A stretch of 44,754 nucleotides of DNA from JANXLS01 sp038227045 (lineage in GTDB: Bacteria > Planctomycetota > SZUA-567 > H5-PLA8): positions 1-44,754 of the forward strand of contig JBBRQD010000039.1 in NCBI GenBank assembly GCA_038227045.1, read 5' to 3'. Numbering within the stretch: position 1 is the first letter of the stretch; every line of letters starts with the position of its first letter. This document shows, one piece after another, positions 1 to 8,400 of this stretch. Below the pieces are notes generated by a model. It saw only the letters and a program-made list of their open reading frames with translations. It was not told the origin of the DNA and made no database searches. The translations under genes and the position numbers were made by a program.

Positions 1-1
1 C

Positions 2-100
2 GCGGCAAAAGGCTGGAGGAAATTAAATAAATCGGAGTTGTTGGCAGACGTGATCAAGCTTGTTCGTTTCGTGGATGGCATCAAGGAAAACGCCGCATGA
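2..100 (+). CDS. C-terminal end of a truncated CDS, possibly a transposase
   Basis: An open frame runs in from the left edge and ends at a TGA at 98-100. It encodes 32 residues beginning AAKGWRKLNKSELLADVI and ending GIKENAA. The wording (W-[RH]-K-L near the start, LLADVI, FVDGI close to the end) resembles the C-termini of some IS transposases, but I cannot name a family with confidence. The sequence just after the stop, catcatttgacaattgctc at about 118-136, could be the end of such an element. The left part lies outside the window, so neither length nor the other inverted repeat can be seen. It could equally be an ordinary chromosomal gene. Confidence 0.4.
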   Translation, partial: AAKGWRKLNKSELLADVIKLVRFVDGIKENAA

Positions 101-143
101 TTTCAACATCGCCATCCACATCATTTGACAATTGCTCGCGGAA

Positions 144-182
144 ATCTGCGTTCATCCGCGTTTAATTTAAAACGTTGAATTC
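144..182. repeat. Repeat family A, partial copy (one arm)
   Basis: These 39 bases (atctgcgttcatccgcg then an AT-rich part ending gttgaattc) match the right end of the element at 3336-3437 at 36 of 39 positions. Related arms occur at 14208-14250 and 31941-32043. Only one arm is present here, next to the putative end of the left-edge gene. Confidence 0.7.
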
Positions 183-252
183 ACCAAACACTGCACCCGC
201 CGAGTTCGTAAGCCGATAGTAAAATAAGTAGCGAGTCTTCCTAAAGCCGGTG

Positions 253-258
253 TATAAT
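253..258 (+). promoter_or_regulatory. Candidate -10 box (TATAAT) of the small secreted protein gene
   Basis: A perfect TATAAT lies only 9 bases before the ATG at 268, and no Shine-Dalgarno sequence lies between them. If used, the message would start within a few bases of the ATG and be leaderless. No convincing -35 box is visible about 17 bases upstream. Confidence 0.4.
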
Positions 259-267
259 CGAAACGTC

Positions 268-642
268 ATGCGAAGAAAGCCAAACATACCCGCGATCTTC
301 CTTACCGCCCTCGCCTTGGGGATGTGGGTGGGTGCGTCTTGGCATTCGGCGGCGCAACCCCTTTCGTTTGCGCAATCGAGCGCCGCGTGCAAATCGTGCC
401 GCCGCTTTACGAGTTCTTCTTCAAAGAAATTCAAAACCACACAAATCGCCGCGTCGAATGCCGCCGATCAAACGGAATGCGCCGCGTGTATCGCCGGAGC
501 GCTCGTGCATGACGCGCCTCCCGTTTTCATCTCGGCTTCCGTGCAAATCAGCGCCCCAGGCGACACCGTTTCAGTCCTGGAAAGCGTCTGCCTCAGCGCT
601 CACGTTCATTCCCATCCTCCCGAACGCGGCCCGCCCGCGTGA
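268..642 (+). CDS. Small secreted Cys/His protein, unknown function
   Basis: It encodes 124 residues starting MRRKPNIPAIFLTALALG. Residues about 9-28 form a hydrophobic export signal or anchor. The rest holds two Cys pairs of CxxC type (CKSC and CAAC) and ends HVHSHPPERGPPA. Short proteins with such a proline-rich RGPP tail are often found near metal transporters (DUF2946-like), which fits the metal-related genes downstream, but that is a weak resemblance. A GTG at 250 would give six more residues, but it overlaps a perfect -10 box, so ATG 268 is preferred. Two overlapping frames are also open here (324-512 and 332-676). They are Arg-rich and lack a signal peptide, so I treat them as shadows. 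Confidence 0.55.
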   Translation: MRRKPNIPAIFLTALALGMWVGASWHSAAQPLSFAQSSAACKSCRRFTSSSSKKFKTTQIAASNAADQTECAACIAGALVHDAPPVFISASVQISAPGDTVSVLESVCLSAHVHSHPPERGPPA

Positions 643-798
643 ACTCTACTCGCGAAATTGCGCCTTACTGGCGTGATGCCGCAGTGTCGTATCCATTAGT
701 TACCCGCTAAAAATCCGTGCGTCCCGGCATCTTCGCGTCGCTGCGTTGCTGCGTGAAAGCCAGTTTCGGCAAATCCATTTTAGGATCGGTGCATCCTC

Positions 799-1458
799 AT
801 GCTGCTTGAAATCGAAGGCCTCCAAAAATCCTACGTGTCGCCCGACGGCGAGAAAAATACCGTCGTCAACATTCCGCGTTTTGAACTGCAGGAGGGGCAG
901 CAGACCGCTCTCGAAGGGCAGAGCGGCTCGGGCAAGACCACCTTCCTCAACCTGATCGCCGGCATCTTGCAAGCTGACGCCGGCCGGATCGTACTCGCCG
1001 GCCGCGAAGTCACGTCGCTCTCCGAATCCGCCCGCGACCGCCTGCGCGCCGAAACGATCGGCTACGTGTTTCAAACCTTCAATCTCCTTCAGGGCTACAC
1101 GGCGCTCGAAAACGTCGCCCTAGGCATGATGTTCGGCGCCGGAGCGGATTACGCCCGCGCGCAAAAACTGCTCGAACGCGTCGGCCTCGGCGACCGCTTG
1201 AACTACCGCCCGCGCCAGTTGTCCGTCGGACAACAACAGCGTGTCGCTGTCGCCCGCGCCCTTGCGAACAAACCCAAACTCGTCCTGGCCGACGAGCCCA
1301 CTGGCAATCTCGACCACCGTAACGCAAAAGAAGCGCTGAAAATAATCCGCGAAGCCTGCACCGAAAACGGCGCCGCACTGCTGCTGGTAAGCCACGACCG
1401 CGAAGTTCTGGCAGGCTTCGACAACGTCCAGGATCTCGGCAAAATAAACGCGAAGTAA
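799..1458 (+). CDS. ABC transporter ATPase, LolD/MacB type
   Basis: This 219-residue cytoplasmic ATPase energises the FtsX-type permease encoded directly downstream. It has Walker A GQSGSGKT (40-47), the Q-loop glutamine at about 92, signature LSVGQ (141-145), Walker B LVLADEPTG (161-169) and an H-loop His in VSHD (about 199). The PTGNLD stretch after Walker B is typical of the LolD/MacB (type VII) group. The signature has V instead of the usual G (LSGGQ). The gene lies 17 bases before the permease, so they are surely co-transcribed. Type VII ATPases serve lipoprotein release, efflux or signalling. The neighbouring DUF3299 and His-motif proteins point instead to a zrg-like metal system (inference). 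Confidence 0.92.
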   Translation: MLLEIEGLQKSYVSPDGEKNTVVNIPRFELQEGQQTALEGQSGSGKTTFLNLIAGILQADAGRIVLAGREVTSLSESARDRLRAETIGYVFQTFNLLQGYTALENVALGMMFGAGADYARAQKLLERVGLGDRLNYRPRQLSVGQQQRVAVARALANKPKLVLADEPTGNLDHRNAKEALKIIREACTENGAALLLVSHDREVLAGFDNVQDLGKINAK

Positions 1459-1475
1459 AATGGAGATCGTTCGGA

Positions 1476-2795
1476 ATGAATGGAATTGTTTTAATAGTCC
1501 GCCGCAGCCTTCGCCAGCACGCGCTCTCGACACTCGTCACGATCCTCTCCGTTGCCCTCGCGACAGGATTGGTGATGTCCGTCTTCTGCGTCCGCGATCA
1601 GGCCCACGACGCGTTCACCGGCGGCGCGATTGGCTTTGACGCGGTACTCGGCGCGCGCGGAAGCTCGCTACAGCTCGTCTTGAACACGGTCTTTCACCTG
1701 GAGACATCGCCCGGAAACATTTCGTGGGCCATGTACCAGGCCGTCAAGAAAGACGCGCGCGTCAAGCTCGCAGTGCCCTACGCGGTCGGAGATAATCTGC
1801 GCGGTTTCCGCATCGTCGGCACCACGGCGGAAATTTTTACCGAATTCGAATATCAGGAAGGCAAGAAGCTCACGCCCGAATCCGGCCGGATTTTTGTCGA
1901 ATCCAAACCGGCTGAAGAACTCAAGCGCGAAGGTGTACTCGGCAGTTATGTGGCGCAAAAACTCGGCCTGAAAGTCGGCGACTCGTTCAAGCCGTTTCAC
2001 GGGCTTTATTTCGACGAAAAAAATCAGCACGAAGAAGTTTTCACAATTGTCGGAATCCTCGCGCCAACCAACACGCCCAACGACCGCGTGATCTGGATTC
2101 CAATAGATTGCATGTATCGCATGAAAGGTCATGTTTTCCGCGAAAGAAAGGACGCTCCAAAGGAAGGCACGAATCCGATTTCTGGGCAAAAGGTGATCGA
2201 ACACGAACCGGTTGCTGGGGAGGACATTCCCGAAGAATTTAAAGAAGTCAGCGCGGTCATGATCAAGTTTAAGAATCCCGACACAGCCGGTATGAGCATG
2301 AGCCAGCACATAAACATTCAGGGCAAAGAGGCCACACTGGCATGGCCCATCGCGCGGACGATGGACGATCTCTTCAACAAGATCGGCTGGATCGATAAGA
2401 TCCTAGAATTGATCTCGTACCTCGTCGTCATGGTCTCGGCGGGTTCGATTCTGGCCAGCATCTACAACACGATGAATGAACGTCGGCGCGAATTCGCGAT
2501 CCTGCGCGCGCTGGGCGCTCGCCGCGGAACGGTCTTCGGCGCAATCGTCGCCGAGGCCGCCGCGATCGCCGGGCTGGGCAGTCTCGCCGGTTACCTCGTT
2601 CACGGGACAATCCTGACCGGAGCCGCGTACGTCATCCGCAAAAACACCGGCGTGGTGCTGGACGTCTTCCAGTTCCATCCCGTCTTGTGGCTGGCTCCGC
2701 TGGGCATGACGCTGATCGGCGCCCTCTCCGGAATCGCGCCGGCATTGAAAGCTTATGGCACAGACGTGGCCTCGAATCTAACTCCGGTGTCGTAA
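1476..2795 (+). CDS. FtsX-family ABC permease with MacB-like periplasmic domain
   Basis: This 439-residue inner-membrane protein is the partner of the upstream ATPase. It has one N-terminal membrane segment (about 15-36, LVTILSVALATGLVMSVF). A periplasmic MacB-like core of about 270 residues follows, then a C-terminal FtsX domain with three membrane segments starting near residue 310. The stretch MNERRREFAILRALGA after the second segment is the hallmark of the family. A GGAG at 1462-1465 precedes the ATG. The order ATPase, permease, His-motif protein, DUF3299 is the main reason to read the cluster as metal related. The substrate cannot be read from the protein itself. Confidence 0.92.
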   Translation: MNGIVLIVRRSLRQHALSTLVTILSVALATGLVMSVFCVRDQAHDAFTGGAIGFDAVLGARGSSLQLVLNTVFHLETSPGNISWAMYQAVKKDARVKLAVPYAVGDNLRGFRIVGTTAEIFTEFEYQEGKKLTPESGRIFVESKPAEELKREGVLGSYVAQKLGLKVGDSFKPFHGLYFDEKNQHEEVFTIVGILAPTNTPNDRVIWIPIDCMYRMKGHVFRERKDAPKEGTNPISGQKVIEHEPVAGEDIPEEFKEVSAVMIKFKNPDTAGMSMSQHINIQGKEATLAWPIARTMDDLFNKIGWIDKILELISYLVVMVSAGSILASIYNTMNERRREFAILRALGARRGTVFGAIVAEAAAIAGLGSLAGYLVHGTILTGAAYVIRKNTGVVLDVFQFHPVLWLAPLGMTLIGALSGIAPALKAYGTDVASNLTPVS

Positions 2796-2863
2796 AGTGG
2801 ACTTTGAACTTTGAATTAGAATCCGACGGTTATGAACCGTCTCATTATAAGGAGAAAAGAAGC

Positions 2864-3328
2864 ATGAATCGCCACATCGCCCGAACTGTTCTAGCATTGG
2901 CCCTGATCGCCTTTTTCGGCGTCGCACGAGCGCACGAGCACAAACCTCCGCACAAAGGTACGCTCGTCGAATTCGGCGAAGAGTTCGCACATCTGGAATT
3001 GGTCATCGACGCGGCAAGCGGAAAAGTGTCCGCGTATGTCCTCGACGGCGAAGCCGAAAAAGCCGTCCGCGTCGCGCAAAAAGAAATCGAAATCAAAGTC
3101 TCGAAAGCCGAAAAAGCAGGCACCGGCCCAGCCGAAGCATTCAGTTTGACAGTTAAAGCGCAGGCCAGCGTACTGAGCGGCGAAAAAGAAGGCGACACCT
3201 CCGAATTCGCCGGCCAAAGCGACAAGCTGAAAGATCTAAAAATCTTCGACGCCGTCGTCTCCGCCATCACAGTCAAAGGCAAGGAATTCAAAGAAGTGAA
3301 ATTCAATTTCCCAAAGGGAAATGAGTAG
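2864..3328 (+). CDS. Secreted protein with N-terminal His motif, candidate metal-binding partner
   Basis: It encodes 154 residues with a clear signal peptide (residues 1-23, ending GVARA). The mature protein begins HEHKPPHKGTLVEFGEEF, three histidines in seven residues at the very N-terminus, which could bind Zn or Cu. The rest is Lys/Glu-rich and likely beta-rich. Similar short secreted proteins occur in planctomycetes and verrucomicrobia (recollection). The position between an ABC set and two DUF3299 genes suggests a periplasmic role like that of ZrgA, although it has far fewer histidines than that family. ATG 2864 was chosen because AAGGAG at 2849-2854 lies 9 bases upstream and the signal peptide starts there. 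An in-frame start further upstream overlaps the permease gene. Confidence 0.8.
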   Translation: MNRHIARTVLALALIAFFGVARAHEHKPPHKGTLVEFGEEFAHLELVIDAASGKVSAYVLDGEAEKAVRVAQKEIEIKVSKAEKAGTGPAEAFSLTVKAQASVLSGEKEGDTSEFAGQSDKLKDLKIFDAVVSAITVKGKEFKEVKFNFPKGNE

Positions 3329-3335
3329 CTAAGAC

Positions 3336-3437
3336 GAATTCGCAGATCGACGCAGATGACCTAAATAGAAAGAAATTATCTGCGTCCCATCTGCGGTAAT
3401 CTGCGTTCATCAGCGTTTAAATTAAAAGGTTGAATTC
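3336..3437. repeat. Repeat family A, full element flanked by GAATTC
   Basis: The element begins GAATTCgcagatcgacgc and ends gttGAATTC. The left arm (gcagatcgacgcagat) pairs imperfectly with atctgcgtcccatctgc on the right side, so it can fold into a long hairpin. It fills the gap between the His-motif gene and the first DUF3299 gene. Its right end is nearly identical to 144-182. Confidence 0.75.
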
Positions 3438-3479
3438 AAAGAGCGTCAACAAAGAACAAAAACCAAAGGAGCAGCCCCA

Positions 3480-4076
3480 ATGAGCAGTCCATCCACCAGC
3501 AAAAGCGCCGATATCATGATCGCGCTCGGCGCAATTCTCTGCATCGCGCTCGGCGCATCGATGACTTACTGGCTCACGCACAAATCAACGGGCGCGGGCA
3601 CGGTGACGAGTACGAAACCGCCAATCGCAACTCCGTCGGACTCCAAACCGTCCGCTGAAAACGCCGACTTCCTGCCCGTCACGTTCAGCACCCTGGCCAG
3701 CTATTACTACGAACTGCCCGCGCTCGAGGACAACGCTAAGAAGCCCGCGAAGGATCAGATTCCGCAGCCGATCAAAGACCTCAACGGCAAAAAAATCGCG
3801 CTCCAGGGTTTCATGGTCCCAATCGATTTGAAGAACGGAAAGTCCACCAAGTTCCTGCTCGTCAAAGATCAGTCGCTGTGCTGCTTCGGCCGCATGCCGC
3901 GCATGAATGAGTGGGTCAGCGTAAAAATGAAGCCCGGCAAATCCGCGCGCGTAATCCAGGATCAACCCGTCACCGTCTTCGGCAGCATCGACGTCGGCGA
4001 GAACATCGAAAACGGCGAAGTGCTGAGCATCTACCGTGTGGACTCCGAAGACGTCGCCGGCCCGCTGGACCTCTAA
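3480..4076 (+). CDS. DUF3299 membrane-anchored protein, copy 1
   Basis: It encodes 198 residues with one N-terminal membrane segment (about 11-32) and a linker. A DUF3299 domain follows (about 65-195), with IALQGFMVPIDLKNGK, DQSLCCFGRMPRMNEW and a C-terminal IYRVDSEDVAG. The Cys pair is at 134-135. DUF3299 has no proven biochemical role that I know of. Its genes recur beside FtsX-type ABC transporters, including the Vibrio cholerae zrg zinc locus as I recall it. AAGGAG about 8 bases before the ATG sets the start. The next gene is a tandem copy. Confidence 0.88.
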   Translation: MSSPSTSKSADIMIALGAILCIALGASMTYWLTHKSTGAGTVTSTKPPIATPSDSKPSAENADFLPVTFSTLASYYYELPALEDNAKKPAKDQIPQPIKDLNGKKIALQGFMVPIDLKNGKSTKFLLVKDQSLCCFGRMPRMNEWVSVKMKPGKSARVIQDQPVTVFGSIDVGENIENGEVLSIYRVDSEDVAGPLDL

Positions 4077-4098
4077 CGCAACCGTCATGGAGCGAATC

Positions 4099-4677
4099 AT
4101 GAGCGACAATTCTCACGACCTATCGAAGCATGCCGATTTTAAAGTCGCATTCGGCGCTCTGATCTGCATCGTGCTCGGGGCGAGTGTGAGTTATTGGATC
4201 GTGCGCGCTCACAAGAAACACGATATCGCAATCCCGGCAGCATCGAAAATCGAAACTAACGATCCGACACCATTGAGTTTTACAACGCTGTCGAGTTTCA
4301 TGTACGATATTCCGACGGGAGGCGATTCAAGCGAAAGGCCCACGAGACGCGATCAAATTCCCGCACCGATCAAGGCATTCAATAGAAAGACAATCGCGAT
4401 ACAGGGCTTCATGGTTCCGATCGATCTTAAGAACGGCAAGACCACTCGATTCCTGCTCGTTAAAGATCAGTCTCTGTGTTGTCATTTCGGGCGCATTCCA
4501 CAAATGAACGAATGGATCAGCGTGCGCATGAAACCGAATGCGGCGGCGCATGTGATCATGGACCAGCCCGTGACCGTCTTCGGCGTGCTTGAAGTGGGCG
4601 AGCTCGTCGATCACGGAGAAATTCTGAGCATTTATCGCATGGAAGCCGAAGACGTAGCCGGCCCGCTGGACTTGTAA
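4099..4677 (+). CDS. DUF3299 membrane-anchored protein, copy 2
   Basis: It encodes 192 residues with the same layout as copy 1: N-terminal membrane segment (about 15-34), short linker, DUF3299 domain, and the same ending EDVAGPLDL. The Cys pair is at 127-128 and is followed by an inserted His (CCHFGRIPQMNEW), where copy 1 has CCFGRMP. ATG 4099 has GGAG at 4089-4092 and gives a gap of only 22 bases from copy 1. An in-frame ATG at 4087 overlaps that ribosome site. The pair is a tandem duplication that has diverged mostly in the linker. Confidence 0.88.
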   Translation: MSDNSHDLSKHADFKVAFGALICIVLGASVSYWIVRAHKKHDIAIPAASKIETNDPTPLSFTTLSSFMYDIPTGGDSSERPTRRDQIPAPIKAFNRKTIAIQGFMVPIDLKNGKTTRFLLVKDQSLCCHFGRIPQMNEWISVRMKPNAAAHVIMDQPVTVFGVLEVGELVDHGEILSIYRMEAEDVAGPLDL

Positions 4678-4708
4678 CGCAATCCCGTAACTTCATCGGA
4701 AGCACTCC

Positions 4709-5419
4709 ATGGATTCCGTCGTCGCCACCCAAATCCGCAAATGCTACGGCAGCGCCGAAAGCGCGCGCGAGGTTCTCAAGAGCGCCAGCCTGCGCGTCGA
4801 CGCCGGAAAATCGCTCGCCATCATGGGGCCGTCCGGTTCGGGCAAAAGCACGCTGCTCAATATCCTTGGCACGCTCGACACGGCGGACTCAGGAAGCGTC
4901 GATATTTTCGGCGAAAATCCTTTCGCGTTGAAGGAACAGGAACTCGCGGCCTTTCGCAATCGCACCATCGGATTCATTTTTCAATCGCACCACCTGTTGC
5001 CGCAATGCTCCATTCTGGAGAACGTGCTGCTGCCGACGATCGTCGCGAGAAGGGACGGACTGGCAGTCCGTCCTACGGAACGCGCAACGCGTTTGATCGA
5101 ACGCGTCGGCCTGACACACCGAATGCACGCACGCCCGGCAATGCTCTCGGGCGGCGAATGCCAGCGCGCGGCAGTCGTGCGCGCGCTCATCAATGGCCCG
5201 CGCCTGCTGCTCGCCGACGAACCCACCGGAAGCCTTGACCGCGCCTCCGCGGAAGCCATCGGCGCGTTGCTCGCGGAGATCGTCAAAGAAGAACGCGCCG
5301 CGCTGATCACCGTCACGCACTCGCCCGAACTCGCGCGCAGAATGGACGCCATCCTCGAACTGCGCGACGGAGAACTCGTCCCCGTCGAACACGCACAGGC
5401 CACAGGGAGCGCGCAGTGA
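4709..5419 (+). CDS. ABC transporter ATPase, LolD type
   Basis: This 236-residue ATPase pairs with the large permease that follows; the permease GTG overlaps this TGA by four bases (GTGA). It has Walker A GPSGSGKS (40-47), Q-loop FQSHHLLP, signature LSGGE (146-150), Walker B LLLADEPTG and an H-loop His in TVTHS (about 204). Residues about 115-122 (RDGLAVRP) come from a perfect short palindrome in the DNA at 5053-5073. They sit in the helical region between Q-loop and signature, where LolD sequences vary. It is the second ABC set in this cluster. Confidence 0.92.
   Translation: MDSVVATQIRKCYGSAESAREVLKSASLRVDAGKSLAIMGPSGSGKSTLLNILGTLDTADSGSVDIFGENPFALKEQELAAFRNRTIGFIFQSHHLLPQCSILENVLLPTIVARRDGLAVRPTERATRLIERVGLTHRMHARPAMLSGGECQRAAVVRALINGPRLLLADEPTGSLDRASAEAIGALLAEIVKEERAALITVTHSPELARRMDAILELRDGELVPVEHAQATGSAQ
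5053..5073. repeat. Palindromic element inside a coding sequence
   Basis: The sequence ggacggact, spacer ggc, agtccgtcc is a perfect 9-bp-arm inverted repeat followed by tacggaac. It reads in frame through the ATPase gene as part of RRDGLAVRPTE. Short palindromes of this wording usually occur between genes, so an in-frame copy suggests either a tolerated insertion or chance. Confidence 0.6.
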
Positions 5420-8400
5420 CCCGCTTCGCCTTGATCCTGAAAAGCGCCCGCTACCACTGGCGCGCGAATCTAGGCGCGGTGCTAGCCGCCGCAGCCGGAT
5501 GCGCGGTGCTGGTCGGCGCGCTGATCGTCGGCGATTCGGTGCGCTATACGCTGCACACGATGGCCGTCGAACGGCTCGGAAAAATCGACTCGGTATTGTT
5601 GGGACAGGATCGATTTTTCAAAGACGATCTCGGCAAGCGCCTCGAATCCGCTTCGCAAGGAAATGAATCCGCAATTCCGCTGCTGCTCCTGCCATGCGTC
5701 TGCTCAAGCGATGCCAATTCGCTGCGCGCCAACGATGTTCAAATCTGCGGTATCAATGACGAATTCTGGACGTGGGATGCATCGTCCTATAGCGCCGAAC
5801 TCAGCGGAAAAGGTCCGCCTCTAAAAAGCGGCGAAGCGATCATCAATGTCAAGCTCGCGCAACTCTTGCAGGTCAAAGGCGGTGACACGGTGCGCGTGCG
5901 CATTTACAAGCCAGGACTTCTTTCGCACGACGCGCCGCTTGGAGGGCGCGACGATCAAGCCGCGTTTCTCCGCGCGAAAATCAAAGCGGTCATTCCTGCG
6001 CGCGGACTGGGGCGATTCTCACTGCAAGGCAATCAAACCGTCCCGGCAAATATTTTCGTTCCGATGGCCGACGTTCAAGAAGTGTTGGAATCAAAAGGGC
6101 GCGCGAATGTGCTGCTGATCGCCGCGCCGAAAGCCACGCCGTTGGATCCGCAAACCGTATCCATTCCGCCGCCGCTGGTCCGCGCTTGGACGCTCGACGA
6201 CGCACAACTAAATATGCGCGCAGATAAAGAGCATGGCTTCGCGGAACTATCAACGCCGCGCGTGTTTCTTGACGATGCGTTGACGAACGAATTGCTCAAA
6301 GAAAAAGGCGCGTCCGGCATCGCCACATACTTCGTGAATTTCATTCGCGCGAACGAAAAGGAGACGCCGTATTCCATGGTCACAGGCGCAACTTCTTCGC
6401 TCGTCGATGCCGATTTGAAGGACGACGAAATCGTGTTGAATCAATGGACCGCCGACGATCTCAGCGCAAAAATCGGTGACAGCGTTGTACTCGAATACTA
6501 CTCCGTCGGCTTGCTTCGAAAAATGGAGACACGAAAAGCGACGTTCAAACTCAAAGCAATCGTACCCATTGAAGGCTTGCGCGCAGACAAACAATTAATG
6601 CCCGATTTTCCCGGCATCGCCGACGTCGATTCGACGCACGATTGGAAAGCCGGCGTCGATATCGACATGAAAAAGATTCGGGCGAAAGACGAAGACTATT
6701 GGAAAAAATATCGCGGCACGCCGAAGGCATTCATCACTCTCAAACGCGCCACGGAACTGTGGAAAAATCGGTTCGGGACATACACGGCGGTGAGGTTTCC
6801 CCTGGAAAAGGATCCGCACAGCATTTTGAAATACGCGCAACCAGCGCAACTCGGCATGCCACTGCTGCCAGTGAAAGAGCAAGCGCTGAAAGCCGTCGAT
6901 AAATCGATGGATTTCGGCGGTCTTTTTCTTGGACTCAGTTTCTTTCTGATCGTCGCCGCGCTGCTGTTGATGGCGCTGATTTTCCAATTCGGCGTCGAAT
7001 CTCGCGCACGCGAAACGGGCGTGCTGCTCGCGTTGGGTTTTCGAGCGCGAAGCGTGCGCTTTCTGCTCTGGAGCGAGGGACTCGCCGCCGCCGCGCTTGG
7101 CACGCCACTGGGCGCGCTGGGCGGAATTCTCTATGCGCGATTCCTGATCGCCTCGCTCGCCACGCGCTGGCAGGGCGCGGTCGGCGGCGCGGCGCTCGAA
7201 TACCATGCCGAACCGCTCTCGATTGTGATCGGCTGCCTGTCATCAATGGGCGCGGCGGCGCTGGCGATTTATTTCGCCGTCCGCAAACAAGCCGCACGCC
7301 CGGCGCGCGAACTGCTCGCTTCACACGGTGGCGAAAGTCTGCCGGCTGCGACAAGAATCATCGCTTGGAAAATCGCCGGTGCATTGAGCATGCTCGGTGC
7401 GGTATCCCTGATCGCATTGGGATTCAAAAGCGGCGGCGCCGAAGCGGCCGGCTACTTCTTCGGCTCGGGCGCGCTGCTCTTAATCTTCGCACTGGCAGTG
7501 ATCCGCTGGCTGCTCGTCGAACCGAAATCAACAGAAGGCGCAACCGCGCCGTCGCTCTACGCGCTGGGCCTGCGCGCGGCGCGACGCAAGCCTGGGCGCA
7601 GCCTCGCCGCCGTGGCGCTGCTGGCGTCAGGCGCATTTTTGGTCAGCGCGATCGGCATCAACGAACTCGACGCGGCGGCCGGCGCGAATTTAAAAACCTC
7701 CGGCACCGGCGGCTTCGCGCTCTTTGGACGCTCAACGATTCCCGTCTTCAACGACCTCAACGACAAAGCAAAAAACGGCGGGCGCGAAAAAGCCGGCGTG
7801 TCCGACAAAGGTCTCGAGAACACCGCCATTTATCCACTGCGTGTAAAATCCGGCGACGAAGCAAGCTGCCTCAATCTCAATCGCGCCCAACGCCCGCGCA
7901 TTCTCGGCGTGCCGGATTCGTTCATGGTGCGCGGCGGGTTCACATTTTCACAGACGCTCAAGTCCAATTTTCAAACATACGACAACCCTTGGCAGCGGCT
8001 GCATTCGTCCTTTTATCCGGATGAAAACATGGAGTCGCCGATTCCCGCAGTCTGCGACGAACAGTCGATGATGTGGGCGCTCGGATTGGGTCTCGGCGAT
8101 ACGCTCGATATTCAGGACGAGCGTGGCCGCACACGCAAATTGAAACTCGTCGGCGCGCTCGCCAACAGCATTCTGCAAGGCAGCATCTTGATCGCCGAAG
8201 ACGAATTCCTGAAGCTCTATCCGTCCGAAAGCGGCTACCAATATTTCCTGATCGACGTGCCAAAGGAAGACGCCGCGAACGTCGCGAAAATTCTCGCCGA
8301 CGCACTGCAAGATTCCGGATTTGAAGCCCAATCGGCAGTCTCGCGACTCGCCGAATTCAACGCGGTGCAGAACACTTACCTGACGACGTTTCAGGCGCTC

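Noticed and set aside
332..676. 114-codon plus-strand frame overlapping the small secreted protein
   Set aside because: Arg/Pro-rich without a signal peptide or ribosome site; the frame at 268 has a signal peptide and a -10 box.
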